The notes: a model not told the origin generated them from the letters alone. A stretch of DNA of 64,000 nucleotides from Desulfobacterales bacterium (GCA_021737275.1 JAIPEE010000017.1:1-64000), one strand, 5' to 3'. Positions 1-8,639 are shown, counted from the stretch's first letter. Translations and numbers: made by a program.

Positions 1-2
1 AG

Positions 3-36
3 GCCGCGCCTTAATAACAATTAATAAAGGCGCGGC
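3..36. repeat. 10-bp GC-rich inverted repeat at window edge
   Basis: GCCGCGCCTT at 3-12 and AAGGCGCGGC at 27-36 are perfect reverse complements separated by an AT-rich 14-base loop. No T-run follows, so it is not a classic intrinsic terminator. It sits just upstream of a truncated epimerase tail and could be a terminator stem, a REP-like element or a rearrangement scar. Confidence 0.5.
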
Positions 37-127
37 GCGCGAATCCGCTATGATGTCAAGTACTTTCTACAATATTTTTTACATTTCTTGTAATTTTTCA
101 AAGAGCAAATGTGTTATGAAACTCTAA

Positions 128-256
128 ACTATAGTTATAGTTGATAAGCTTCTTGAAGATATGGCCGTGAATGGAGATAAAATTCAAAAACAATTAAATT
201 TTAAACCGGAATTAGATCTAAATAAAGGATGGAATGATACAGTCCGATATTTATAG
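128..256 (+). pseudogene. Truncated C-terminal remnant of an NAD-dependent sugar epimerase (WbpV/GalE-like)
   Basis: Reading from just after the stop at 125-127 gives an open frame of about 42 residues ending at TAG 254-256. It contains KLLEDMAVNGDKIQ and LNFKPELDLNKGW, which fits the C-terminal signature of extended-SDR sugar epimerases (KLL, V-D/N, K-I, L-F/W-x-P, L-x-x-G-W). Nothing upstream encodes the Rossmann fold or the catalytic YxxxK, and the frame is closed on the 5' side, so only the last part of a gene survives. Its end overlaps the start of the next gene by 23 bases, as expected of an operon that once carried the full epimerase. In the Pseudomonas O-antigen locus the order wbpV-wbpL-wbpM is known, and the two following genes match wbpL and wbpM. 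The family assignment comes from motif reading only. Confidence 0.5.
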
Positions 257-1253
257 GATGTGCAACTCTTTTTTATTTATAGCGATTCTCTCTTTTTCTT
301 TTGCTTCAGCGGGGGCCTGGTTAATCGGCAGATATGGTTATATGCTTGGATTAATGGATAATCCAAATAAAAGAAGCTCACATAATATCAGTACGCCAAA
401 AGGCGGAGGGATCGGTATTCTTTTCGCCTTTGTATTTTGTTCAATATTTCAGGGAATCTCATATAGTTTCTGGATTTCGGCTTCAATTTTATCCATTATC
501 AGCTTTATTGGTGACCGGTATGATATTTCTCCTAAGATCAGATTGATTATCCAGTTTATAATTTCAAGTATTTTTATCTATAGTATTGTTCTTTACCATC
601 CTGGATTATCAATTAACTTTGTCATACTGTTTATCCCGCTTGTCATTTATATTATAGGTACAGCCAATTATTATAATTTTATGGATGGAATTAATGGTCT
701 TGCTGCAATAACGGGATTTCTGGCATTTCTATTTCTGGCTATTTATGCATATCATATTGAATTTATTGATATTTCTATTCTTTCTATCTCAATATCCTCT
801 GCCTGCCTGGGTTTTTTGCCTTTTAACTTTCCCAAAGCTCGTGTCTTTATGGGAGATGCCGGGAGTATCTTTTTAGGATTGCTTTTTGCCGGTATTGTTA
901 TTTTGCTTTCAAGCAGTCTTTCCGATTTTATTTGCCTTTCAGCATTTCTTTTTCCTTTTTATGCGGATGAGTTTTTCACATTAATTGTCAGAATAAAGGA
1001 CGGAGATTCTATTGTTAAGGCACATAGACGGCATATGTACCAGCTTCTTGCCAACGAAATGGGGATTGCACATTGGAAAGTGACACTATTTTATTCCGGC
1101 CTTCAATTAATGATTGCTTTAAGCGTTGTTTTTGTTAAAAACATTGGACTCCCTGTACTTATATCGACACTTTGTTTTTATGTTATTGTTTTCGGCATTG
1201 TATACAGGGTTGTTTTTCAATATTGTAAAAAGATGCCCGATAAAAAAAAATAA
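234..1253 (+). CDS. Undecaprenyl-phosphate sugar-1-phosphate transferase (WecA/WbpL/MraY family)
   Basis: Integral membrane glycosyltransferase family 4 enzyme that would move a HexNAc-1-phosphate from its UDP-sugar to undecaprenyl phosphate, starting O-antigen or exopolysaccharide synthesis. The 339 residues are about ten hydrophobic segments with family motifs: DNPNKRSSH (42-50) followed by TPKGGG, NFMDGINGL (148-156), GDAGS (207-211) and the cytoplasmic HRRHMYQ loop (264-270). The conserved Asp-Asp pair after the third membrane segment reads GDRYD (93-97), so one Asp is replaced by Gly. ATG 234 follows AAGGATGG and overlaps the epimerase remnant. The following WbpM-like gene supports a WbpL-type role rather than peptidoglycan MraY. 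Confidence 0.85.
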   Translation: MIQSDIYRMCNSFLFIAILSFSFASAGAWLIGRYGYMLGLMDNPNKRSSHNISTPKGGGIGILFAFVFCSIFQGISYSFWISASILSIISFIGDRYDISPKIRLIIQFIISSIFIYSIVLYHPGLSINFVILFIPLVIYIIGTANYYNFMDGINGLAAITGFLAFLFLAIYAYHIEFIDISILSISISSACLGFLPFNFPKARVFMGDAGSIFLGLLFAGIVILLSSSLSDFICLSAFLFPFYADEFFTLIVRIKDGDSIVKAHRRHMYQLLANEMGIAHWKVTLFYSGLQLMIALSVVFVKNIGLPVLISTLCFYVIVFGIVYRVVFQYCKKMPDKKK

Positions 1254-1279
1254 GTGAAATGCATTTTATTTAATTAAAT

Positions 1280-3190
1280 ATGAAAAAAAGAATTCTTTAT
1301 AAAAATTTTATCATCGTTTTTATCGTTGATGTTCTTCTGCTGTTTCTCGCGCTTTATCTTTCTCACTTAATCCGTTTTGATTTCGATATTCCACGACCAC
1401 AAATAAGACTGTTTATCCGTACCCTGCCTTATATTCTTTTGGCAAAGTTGATAATTTTATACTTCTTTGACCTCTATACAGGAATGTGGCGATATACAAG
1501 CGTTACCGATCTGTTAAATATTGTTAAAGCAAGTACATTTGCATCACTTGTTATAATTTGTACAATCTTGTTTACAAAAACCCGGTTCACCGGATTTTCA
1601 AGGTCTGTTTTTTTTATAGACTGGTGTTTGACCGTTCTTTTTATTTCAGGTTTCCGGTTGAGTCTCAGGCTTTACTTTGAACATTTTGAAGAAAAAAAAG
1701 GAATAATTAACACCATCAGGCATATCAAACATTTGATCTTTAATATGGACAAGAAAGCTGAAAAATATCTGATTATAATCGGTGCCGGTGATTGTGGTGA
1801 AAAGATATTCAGGGCGATTAAAAATAAGCCGGATACCGGTTATTGTGTAGTTGGGTTTCTTGATGATATGCCGGTCAAAGTCGGTAAAAAAATTCATGGT
1901 ATTACCGTTTTAGGGGCAACCGATTTTCTTCCTGAGGTTGCCCGCAAAACCAGAATCGATGAAGCGATAATTGCCATACCCTCTGCAAGCACTTCAGAAA
2001 TGCGAAAAATTGTTGATCTGTGTAAAAAGAGCGGTGTCTCTTATAAAACAGTTCCGAGTTACAGCGAATTAATAAATGGGGATGTTTCTATAAATTCGAT
2101 CAGGGATGTGGCATATCGTGATCTTTTAGGTAGAGAAGTGATAAAGCTGGACCAGGAAAAAATTGGTGAATATCTCAGGGGTAAAAAAATTTTGGTTACC
2201 GGTGCCGGTGGTTCCATTGGTTCCGAATTATGCCGGCAGATTTGCCGCTATAACCCGAAATCAATATTATTGTATGAAATTTCAGAAACGCCTTTATATG
2301 AAATTGAGCTTGAGTTAAGGGAAAAATTTGAATCAATCGAGATAATACCGCTACTGGGCGATATCACCAATAAACAACACCTGGATGATACCTTTTCCTT
2401 TTTTAAACCTCAGACGGTATTTCATGCAGCCGCCTACAAGCAGGTTCCGGTCCTTGAGCTTCAGCCGGGAAAAGCTATTTTAAACAATATACTGGGTACA
2501 TCCAACCTTGCGAAAGTTTCACAAAAATATGATGTTAAACGATTTGTTTTTGTCTCTACAGATAAAGCTGTTCGTCCTACGAATGTCATGGGTGCATCCA
2601 AAAGAGTTTCTGAAATGCTCATTCAGGGCAAAAATGCAAAGAAAGAGTTTAATACAAGGTTTATGATCGTTCGATTTGGTAATGTTGTGGGTAGCGTCGG
2701 CAGTGTTGTTCCCCGTTTTAAAAAACAGATTGAGTCTGGAGGCCCGGTTACCGTAACCCATCCTGAAATGACACGTTTTTTTATGACCATACCTGAAGCC
2801 TCTCAACTGATTCTTCAGGCCGGCTCTCTCGGTAATGGTGATGGTGGAGAAATATTTCTGTTGGATATGGGAACACCTGTAAAAATTGATGAGATGGCCA
2901 GAGATCTCATCAGGTTGTCCGGATTTGAACCGGATGTTGATATAAAAATTGAATATATCGGTCTTCGTCCAGGCGAAAAGCTTTATGAAGAATTAATTAC
3001 TGAAGGTGAGAACATCGTCCCGACATCTCATGAAAAAATAATGGTTCTTAAAGGCTCTGCCTGTGATATTGTTCAACTGAATGGCTGTATTGAAGAGTTG
3101 GCCACGTTGGCAGCGGCTTATGAATCAGATAAAATAAAAGCCAAGCTCAAAGAAATTGTGCCGGAATACACACCATATAGATCAGGATAA
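1280..3190 (+). CDS. Membrane-bound UDP-N-acetylhexosamine 4,6-dehydratase (WbpM/PglF/CapD family)
   Basis: Nucleotide-sugar dehydratase that probably makes the 4-keto-6-deoxy intermediate of UDP-GlcNAc for polysaccharide synthesis. At 636 residues it has the full-length WbpM plan: four membrane segments (about 8-30, 48-66, 80-98, 108-127), a first Rossmann-like domain with GAGDCG (168-173) and an extended-SDR domain with TGAGGSIG (307-314). The active site carries STDK (426-429) and M437...K441 where ordinary SDRs have Tyr-x3-Lys; this substitution is typical of the family. It follows the phosphosugar transferase by 26 bases and precedes the beta-helix gene by three bases, so the genes appear co-transcribed. 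Confidence 0.88.
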   Translation: MKKRILYKNFIIVFIVDVLLLFLALYLSHLIRFDFDIPRPQIRLFIRTLPYILLAKLIILYFFDLYTGMWRYTSVTDLLNIVKASTFASLVIICTILFTKTRFTGFSRSVFFIDWCLTVLFISGFRLSLRLYFEHFEEKKGIINTIRHIKHLIFNMDKKAEKYLIIIGAGDCGEKIFRAIKNKPDTGYCVVGFLDDMPVKVGKKIHGITVLGATDFLPEVARKTRIDEAIIAIPSASTSEMRKIVDLCKKSGVSYKTVPSYSELINGDVSINSIRDVAYRDLLGREVIKLDQEKIGEYLRGKKILVTGAGGSIGSELCRQICRYNPKSILLYEISETPLYEIELELREKFESIEIIPLLGDITNKQHLDDTFSFFKPQTVFHAAAYKQVPVLELQPGKAILNNILGTSNLAKVSQKYDVKRFVFVSTDKAVRPTNVMGASKRVSEMLIQGKNAKKEFNTRFMIVRFGNVVGSVGSVVPRFKKQIESGGPVTVTHPEMTRFFMTIPEASQLILQAGSLGNGDGGEIFLLDMGTPVKIDEMARDLIRLSGFEPDVDIKIEYIGLRPGEKLYEELITEGENIVPTSHEKIMVLKGSACDIVQLNGCIEELATLAAAYESDKIKAKLKEIVPEYTPYRSG

Positions 3191-3193
3191 TAA

Positions 3194-4426
3194 ATGCTCG
3201 CTCAAAAACAGACAAAAATCAATTTGCTTTTAAATAAGGGTGTTAAAATTTCTAACCCTCAATCCGTTGATATTTCTGATGATGTTAAATCTGAAAACAT
3301 ATCAGGGTATAATGTTTCAATTTATTCAGGCTGCAAAATATTTGGCAATACAACGGTTATTATGCCGGGTGCTAAAATCGGGTATGAAGGTCCTGTAACT
3401 ATTGAGAATTGTCAGATAGGACCCGATGTAGAACTCAAAGCCGGATTTTTCAAAGATACCGTTTTTTTAAAAGGTGCTAAAGCCGGATCAGGCTCACATG
3501 TCAGGGAAGGATCAATTTTTGAAGAGGAGGCCGGCATTGCCCAGAGCGTTGGGTTGAAGCAGACCATATTATTTCCATTTGTGACATTAGGGAGCCTGAT
3601 TAACTTTTGCGATTGTTTGATGGCAGGCGGCACAAGCAGAAAAAATCATAGTGAAGTCGGTAGTTCCTATATTCATTTTAATTTTACACCGGATCAGGAT
3701 AAAGCGACACCATCTCTTATCGGGGATGTGCCCAATGGGGTTATGTTAAATCAAAAGCCGATTTTTTTAGGAGGGCAGGGCGGCCTTGTGGGGCCATGCC
3801 GCCTGAACTTTGGAACTGTAACGGCTGCAGGTACGATCTGTAGAAAAGATGTGCTTGAAGCTGACCGTTTAATATTCGGCGGAAATCTGAAAAGCGGAAA
3901 CGTTTCTGTAACGGCAAGTATTTTTAAAGGTATTAAACGGAAATTACAAAATAATATAATTTATATTGCTAACCTCTTTGCCCTGAAGCAGTGGTATGAT
4001 CATGTCAGACCTTTGTTTATTAGTGATGAGTTTCCTGAAGCACTTTCAGACGGTCTTAAAGATAAGCTTGAAATGGCGATTGTTGAACGAATAAAGCGAC
4101 TTGGGGCTTTTGTTGCAGCGCTTGAAGATAATTTACAAAACGCCAATTCATCAGAAAAGAGGCATGCCGGCTATAAGGAGGTTGTGATTAACCGGGATCT
4201 TTTCAGTTCAACACTTGATGATTTACAAAAGGATACCGGCGATATCTCAATGCGAGATTATTTTCTTGAGCGGATATTAAAGATAATCACTGCACACGGG
4301 AAAGATTATATAAGGGTTATTCAGTCTCTTGATGAAGTTGATTCAAAAAAAGGCTCTTTATGGCTTCAGAGACATGTGGACAGTGTTTCTGACCGGCTAC
4401 TTTCAGTTCTCCCTTCTTTTAAATAA
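3194..4426 (+). CDS. GlmU-like left-handed beta-helix protein without a nucleotidyltransferase domain
   Basis: This 410-residue protein has an N-terminal half (about 20-250) of hexapeptide-like turns such as GAKIGYEGPVTIENCQIGPD, the pattern of left-handed beta-helix acyl- and nucleotidyl-transferases. An asparagine- and glycine-rich stretch around 145-215 includes GGTSRKNHSEVGSSYIHFN and GGQGGLVGP and resembles the C-terminal part of bacterial UDP-GlcNAc pyrophosphorylases. There is no N-terminal Rossmann nucleotidyltransferase domain as in GlmU. The last 150 residues are predicted helical and unfamiliar. It lies 25 bases before glmM, which suggests a role in UDP-GlcNAc supply, possibly acetyl transfer or a structural or regulatory function. 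The exact reaction cannot be told from sequence. Confidence 0.6.
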   Translation: MLAQKQTKINLLLNKGVKISNPQSVDISDDVKSENISGYNVSIYSGCKIFGNTTVIMPGAKIGYEGPVTIENCQIGPDVELKAGFFKDTVFLKGAKAGSGSHVREGSIFEEEAGIAQSVGLKQTILFPFVTLGSLINFCDCLMAGGTSRKNHSEVGSSYIHFNFTPDQDKATPSLIGDVPNGVMLNQKPIFLGGQGGLVGPCRLNFGTVTAAGTICRKDVLEADRLIFGGNLKSGNVSVTASIFKGIKRKLQNNIIYIANLFALKQWYDHVRPLFISDEFPEALSDGLKDKLEMAIVERIKRLGAFVAALEDNLQNANSSEKRHAGYKEVVINRDLFSSTLDDLQKDTGDISMRDYFLERILKIITAHGKDYIRVIQSLDEVDSKKGSLWLQRHVDSVSDRLLSVLPSFK

Positions 4427-4450
4427 TTTTCACGTCAAGGTACAGTTTAT

Positions 4451-5800
4451 ATGGGCAAACTATTCGGAACAGATGGTATTCGTGGCAAGGCAAACATTTA
4501 CCCTATGGATGCTGAAACGGCATTAACGGTTGGTCGTGCATTCACTTTGTTTTTGAAAAATAAAGTGGATAAGCCTCAGATTATCATAGGTATGGATACC
4601 CGGATCTCCGGTCAGATGATTGCCGCCTCAGTGGCAGCCGGTGTCTGCTCAGTTGGTGGAGATGTTATTTTAACAGGCATATTGCCAACACCTGCAGTAG
4701 CCCGCCTGACAATATCTTTAAATGCAGATGCAGGGATTGTGATTTCGGCTTCGCATAATACTTTTTTTGATAACGGCATAAAACTTTTTTTATCTGACGG
4801 AACGAAACTATCGGACAAACAGGAAGCTGCTATCGAAGAGATGGTTTTTAATAAAAATTTCGAAGCGGAATGCAGCTCAATTCAGGAAACCGGTATTATT
4901 CAATATCAAGCCGGCCCAGATGTTGAATATAAAGAATTTCTAAAAAAGGCGATAGGTTCGGACTTTAATCTCGACGGCATGAAGGTTGTTTTGGACTGTT
5001 CCAATGGTGCCGCATCAGCTATTGCCCCTGATTTGTTCAGAGAATTTGGAGCAGATGTCCATTCTATTTTTGATACCCCTGATGGAAGAAATATTAATCA
5101 TCAATGCGGTTCACAGCACCCTGAGGTACTTTCAGCGGTTGTGAAAGAGAAACATGCCGATATAGGCCTTGCATTTGATGGAGACGCGGACAGACTCATC
5201 GCTGTTGATGAGCGTGGACAAATTCTGACAGGTGATCAACTTGTCGTTATTGGTGCAAAATTCCTGAAGGACAATGGAAAGCTTATAAATAATACTGTTG
5301 CAACAACTATTATGAGTAACCTTGGCCTTTCTGAAGCTTTAGAAAAGATGGGCATTCAGCACAAAGTATCCGGTGTTGGTGACCGGAAAGTGATGCAGGA
5401 AATGCTTTCTGCCGGCGCTGTTTTGGGTGGTGAGGATTCAGGGCATATAATTTATTTGAATGAACATACAACCGGCGATGGTATTTTTGCCGGCCTGAAA
5501 CTTTTAGCTGCAATAAATTCTGAAAAAAAACCGCTTTCCGAATTAAAAAAAATTATGACCGTTTATCCACAAGTTCTTATAAATGTTGATATTAAAAAAA
5601 AGATTGATGTCAATGATGTGCCGGAAATAAAAAATAAAATTAATACCATTGAAAAGAATCTGGGAAAAAGGGGCAGGGTGCTGGTGCGTTATTCAGGTAC
5701 GCAGCCTGTTTGCCGCATTATGGTTGAAGGTCCTACCATAGAAGAGACTCAAAAATATTGTCAGCAGATTGCGGATTGTGTAAAAAATAATATCGGATAA
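4451..5800 (+). CDS. glmM: Phosphoglucosamine mutase
   Basis: Converts glucosamine-6-phosphate to glucosamine-1-phosphate on the way to UDP-GlcNAc. The 449 residues match the family length. MGKLFGTDGIRG opens the protein. The active-site phosphoserine is S101 within ISASHN (99-103), the metal loop is DGDADR (243-248), the sugar loop is GGEDSGH, and the C-terminal phosphate-binding RYSGTQP is present. ATG 4451 follows an AAGG motif. As the last plus-strand gene of the surface-sugar cluster, it is closed by the hairpin at 5804-5833. Together with the beta-helix gene it would provide precursor for peptidoglycan, LPS and the polysaccharide genes upstream. Confidence 0.95.
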   Translation: MGKLFGTDGIRGKANIYPMDAETALTVGRAFTLFLKNKVDKPQIIIGMDTRISGQMIAASVAAGVCSVGGDVILTGILPTPAVARLTISLNADAGIVISASHNTFFDNGIKLFLSDGTKLSDKQEAAIEEMVFNKNFEAECSSIQETGIIQYQAGPDVEYKEFLKKAIGSDFNLDGMKVVLDCSNGAASAIAPDLFREFGADVHSIFDTPDGRNINHQCGSQHPEVLSAVVKEKHADIGLAFDGDADRLIAVDERGQILTGDQLVVIGAKFLKDNGKLINNTVATTIMSNLGLSEALEKMGIQHKVSGVGDRKVMQEMLSAGAVLGGEDSGHIIYLNEHTTGDGIFAGLKLLAAINSEKKPLSELKKIMTVYPQVLINVDIKKKIDVNDVPEIKNKINTIEKNLGKRGRVLVRYSGTQPVCRIMVEGPTIEETQKYCQQIADCVKNNIG

Positions 5801-5803
5801 GCA

Positions 5804-5833
5804 AACCTCCTGTAATATTAATTACAGGAGGTT
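5804..5833. terminator. Bidirectional hairpin terminator between glmM and the BI-1 gene
   Basis: A perfect 13-bp stem (AACCTCCTGTAAT at 5804-5816, ATTACAGGAGGTT at 5821-5833) closes a four-base loop between the convergent ends of glmM and the Bax-inhibitor-1 gene. T-rich sequence flanks it only weakly. Confidence 0.7.
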
Positions 5834-5856
5834 GTATTGATTATTATATCAAATCG

Positions 5857-6564
5857 TTAGTCTCTGTTTCCTAATATTCTGAGTAACATAAGAAAAAGAT
5901 TAATAAAGTCAAGATAAAGGGTTAATGCGCCCAGGATTGCACCTTTTCTGACTACACCCGCATCAAGGCCTGCAGGTTGAGAAAGTGCCATGGCCTTTAA
6001 TTTCTGTGTGTCATACGCTGTCAGGCCGACAAATACAATAACGCCGATGTAGCTGATAATCATTTGCATGCCGGAGCTCTGCAGGAAAATATTAACAATT
6101 GTTGCGATAATAATACCAAAAAGACCCATCATCATAAAATTACCCATTGATGTCAGATCCCGTTTCGTGGTCATTCCATAAATACTGCAAGAGATAAAGG
6201 TTGCGGCACATACAAAAAAAGTTGAAGTGATTGAAGCTTTTGTATAAATCAGAAAGATGACTGATAAGGTAACACCATTTAAGACGGCATAAAGTGTGTA
6301 TAGAGCCGTCGCAGTAGCCGGCTGGAGCTTGTTGACACGGGCACTGATTGTAAAAACAAGCGCAAGTTCTACTATAATAAGCCCAAAGAAGATTATCCGG
6401 TTGCCAAAAATGAGTTGCAAAAGTGCAGTGGAACTAGAAACATAGAAAGCAGTACCGCCGGTAAGGGCTAACCCTATAGCCATCCAGTTATAAACACTTC
6501 GAATAAAACTGTTGACGCGGACCTGAGCCTGTGTATTTTGAAAAGGAACCGTTTGTTGCATCAT
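5857..6564 (-). CDS. Bax inhibitor-1/YccA-YbhL family membrane protein
   Basis: Inner-membrane protein of 235 residues with seven hydrophobic helices. The family is linked to pH-sensitive calcium leak and, for YccA, to restraint of the FtsH protease. Recognisable features are the N-terminal FIRSVYNWMAIGLALTGG, the central NGVTLSVIFLIY and the C-terminal AYDTQKLKAMA, where the conserved Asp lies in the pore region. Two adjacent ATG codons begin the frame; GGAGG lies about 10 bases before the first. It stands alone between glmM and a divergent small gene. Bacterial function is poorly defined, so only the family is assigned. Confidence 0.88.
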   Translation of the reverse strand: MMQQTVPFQNTQAQVRVNSFIRSVYNWMAIGLALTGGTAFYVSSSTALLQLIFGNRIIFFGLIIVELALVFTISARVNKLQPATATALYTLYAVLNGVTLSVIFLIYTKASITSTFFVCAATFISCSIYGMTTKRDLTSMGNFMMMGLFGIIIATIVNIFLQSSGMQMIISYIGVIVFVGLTAYDTQKLKAMALSQPAGLDAGVVRKGAILGALTLYLDFINLFLMLLRILGNRD

Positions 6565-6656
6565 ATAATTATAACCTCCGTTTGAATTTAGGATAATATA
6601 GCATTGATTTTCATGTTTTCAAGGATTAATCACAAAAAAAAGAGATTGATAGTATT

Positions 6657-6941
6657 ATGAAAGCAGATGAACTGTACCGGCTTTTAACTGAACTGTCTGA
6701 AAAGCTCAACATCCCGGTTGAAGAGCATAATTTTAAAAATGCCGGTATCAAAGTTAAAAGCGGATTTTGTAATGTAAAAGGTAAAGATCTTTTTATTTTA
6801 AATAAACATCTGCCTTTAAAAAAGAAAAACGAAATACTTCTTGAGTTCATTGCTATGCAAAATCTTGATAATGTTTATGTGGCGCCAGCGGTAAGGGAGA
6901 AACTTGGCCTGATTATTATAAACAGAAGCGGCGCAAATTAA
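6657..6941 (+). CDS. Small conserved-looking protein of unknown function (94 aa)
   Basis: A 94-residue soluble protein, basic in the middle, with no membrane segment or Cys cluster. The N-terminal 25 residues look helical (MKADELYRLLTELSEKLNIP), followed by alternating strands (GIKVKSGFCNVKGKDLFIL) and a second helix, with ENI-like LLEFIAMQNLDNVYV near the end. Codon use and phase match the neighbours, and it starts 92 bases from the divergent BI-1 gene, so it appears genuine. I do not recognise a family. It lies upstream of xseA across a 118-base gap and may not share its transcript. Confidence 0.65.
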   Translation: MKADELYRLLTELSEKLNIPVEEHNFKNAGIKVKSGFCNVKGKDLFILNKHLPLKKKNEILLEFIAMQNLDNVYVAPAVREKLGLIIINRSGAN

Positions 6942-6988
6942 GGGTATGCTATAAAGTTTACATAATATATCTTATCAGACGTTATGAT

Positions 6989-7032
6989 TATGGCTTGCAT
7001 GCGGGCCATCTAAGTCCCTTTTTTTTAAATAA
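6989..7032 (+). terminator. Possible weak hairpin terminator
   Basis: ATGGC and GCCAT flank a loop containing the GCATGC palindrome, followed within a few bases by a run of eight T residues. The stem is only five pairs, so this is tentative. It would end the 94-residue gene before xseA. Confidence 0.3.
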
Positions 7033-7059
7033 CCATATATCTCAACTCAGACTGTTAAT

Positions 7060-8409
7060 ATGATAAATATCAACAATAATCAGGAACGATATGTTTTTAC
7101 GGTTTCCGAATTAAATAATGATATTAAAGGTATTCTTGAAGAAAGATACCCTTTCATATGGATATCCGGAGAAATATCAAATCTGAGCAAACCTGCATCC
7201 GGTCATGTGTATTTTACGCTCAAAGACAATAAATCCCAGATAAGTGCGGTCATGTTCAAGGGTCAAGCTCGTAATTTATCATTTGACCTTGAAAACGGTA
7301 TCAATGTGACAGGTCTCGGCCGTATCGGTGTTTATGAACCCAGAGGTAACTACCAGATAATTTTTGAATTTATAGAACCAAAAGGCACAGGCGCACTGCA
7401 ACTGGCTTTTGAACAGCTTAAACAAAAATTAGCCGAAGAAGGACTTTTTGACGACAAACTAAAGCAACCTATTCCCGAACTTCCTCAAAAAATTTCTGTT
7501 ATAACCTCACCTACCGGCGCTGTAATTCATGATATTGTTACGGTGCTGGCCAGGCGATTTCCCAATATTCATATTGAAATTTTACCGGTAAAAGTTCAGG
7601 GTTCGGGTGCTGACCGCGAAATTGCAGAGGCATTTTCAATTATTAATGCTCGGAAAAATTCAGATGTGATTATTCTTGCACGCGGTGGTGGCTCTCTTGA
7701 AGATTTTCAGCCATTTAATTCCGAACTGACAGCAAGATCCATATTTAATTCGGAAATCCCGGTTATTTCCGCTATAGGCCATGAAACTGATTTTACAATC
7801 GCTGATTTTGCAGCTGATTTGCGTGCACCGACGCCCTCTGCTGCTGCAGAGCTTGTAATACCGCAGAAATCTGAATTAAAGGAAAAATGCCGCAGACTTA
7901 TCAAAGAGCTTGTTTCAGTGTTTTCCACTCATTTAAAAAATAACAAAAGGGTTCTTGATTCGATTTGCAGCAGGCTTATAGATCCTAAACGTAAAATACA
8001 GGATTTCAGACTAAAACTTGATGATTTTACATGCCGGTTATCCAGATTATTACAGAGTCTTATTTTGCATAAAAAAGAATATCTTGAATGGAACAGAATA
8101 AATCTTTTATCATATAGCCCGAATAAAAAGCTTACCATGCACCGGAATCTACTTGAACAATACAACAATAATTTACTGAATTTAATGAATAATATAGCTT
8201 CAGAAAGCAAATATCAATTTAATGTCCTGACTGAAAAGTTAGGCACTTTGAACCCCAGGTCAATTCTGTCCCGGGGCTACAGTATTACCCGTACTATTCC
8301 GGAAGCTTTTATCGTAACCGATTCACAAAACATGGAAATTGATCAGCAAATCGAAGTCTTACTGGCTAAGGGCTCACTAACCTGTACGATTAAAGGAAAA
8401 AAAGAATAA
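7060..8409 (+). CDS. xseA: Exodeoxyribonuclease VII large subunit
   Basis: Catalytic subunit of exonuclease VII, which degrades single-stranded DNA to acid-soluble oligonucleotides in both directions. The 449 residues carry the N-terminal OB-fold (FTVSELNNDIKGILEERY, then WISGEISNLSKPASGHVYFTL). The nuclease core includes ITSPTGAVIHDI and ARGGGSLEDFQPFN, followed by SAIGHETDFTIADFAADLRAPTPSAAAE. A long coiled-coil occupies the C-terminal third, and RGYSITR near the end is typical. The stop overlaps the xseB ATG by one base (TAATG), so the subunits are translationally coupled. No clear Shine-Dalgarno sequence precedes ATG 7060. Confidence 0.95.
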   Translation: MININNNQERYVFTVSELNNDIKGILEERYPFIWISGEISNLSKPASGHVYFTLKDNKSQISAVMFKGQARNLSFDLENGINVTGLGRIGVYEPRGNYQIIFEFIEPKGTGALQLAFEQLKQKLAEEGLFDDKLKQPIPELPQKISVITSPTGAVIHDIVTVLARRFPNIHIEILPVKVQGSGADREIAEAFSIINARKNSDVIILARGGGSLEDFQPFNSELTARSIFNSEIPVISAIGHETDFTIADFAADLRAPTPSAAAELVIPQKSELKEKCRRLIKELVSVFSTHLKNNKRVLDSICSRLIDPKRKIQDFRLKLDDFTCRLSRLLQSLILHKKEYLEWNRINLLSYSPNKKLTMHRNLLEQYNNNLLNLMNNIASESKYQFNVLTEKLGTLNPRSILSRGYSITRTIPEAFIVTDSQNMEIDQQIEVLLAKGSLTCTIKGKKE

Positions 8410-8639
8410 TGGCAAAAAAATCATTTGAAACATCAATTAAACAGCTTGAAAATATCGTTCAAAATATGGAATCCGGTGATTTGCCTCTTGAAAAAGCGTT
8501 AAAAATGTTTGAAGAAGGGATGAAATTATCAAAACAGTGTTCTGCACTTCTGGATGAAACTGAAAAGCGGATCACTATATTATTGAAGGACCATGAAGGT
8601 AATATTACAGAATCTGATTTTAATTCTGAAAAAGAATGA
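8409..8639 (+). CDS. xseB: Exodeoxyribonuclease VII small subunit
   Basis: Small helical subunit of exonuclease VII. The 76 residues contain the family core SFETSIKQLENIVQNMESGD followed by LPLEKALKMFEEGMKL and a C-terminal acidic tail. It overlaps xseA by one base at its start and ispA by four bases (ATGA) at its end, placing it in the middle of a tightly coupled operon. Confidence 0.95.
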   Translation: MAKKSFETSIKQLENIVQNMESGDLPLEKALKMFEEGMKLSKQCSALLDETEKRITILLKDHEGNITESDFNSEKE

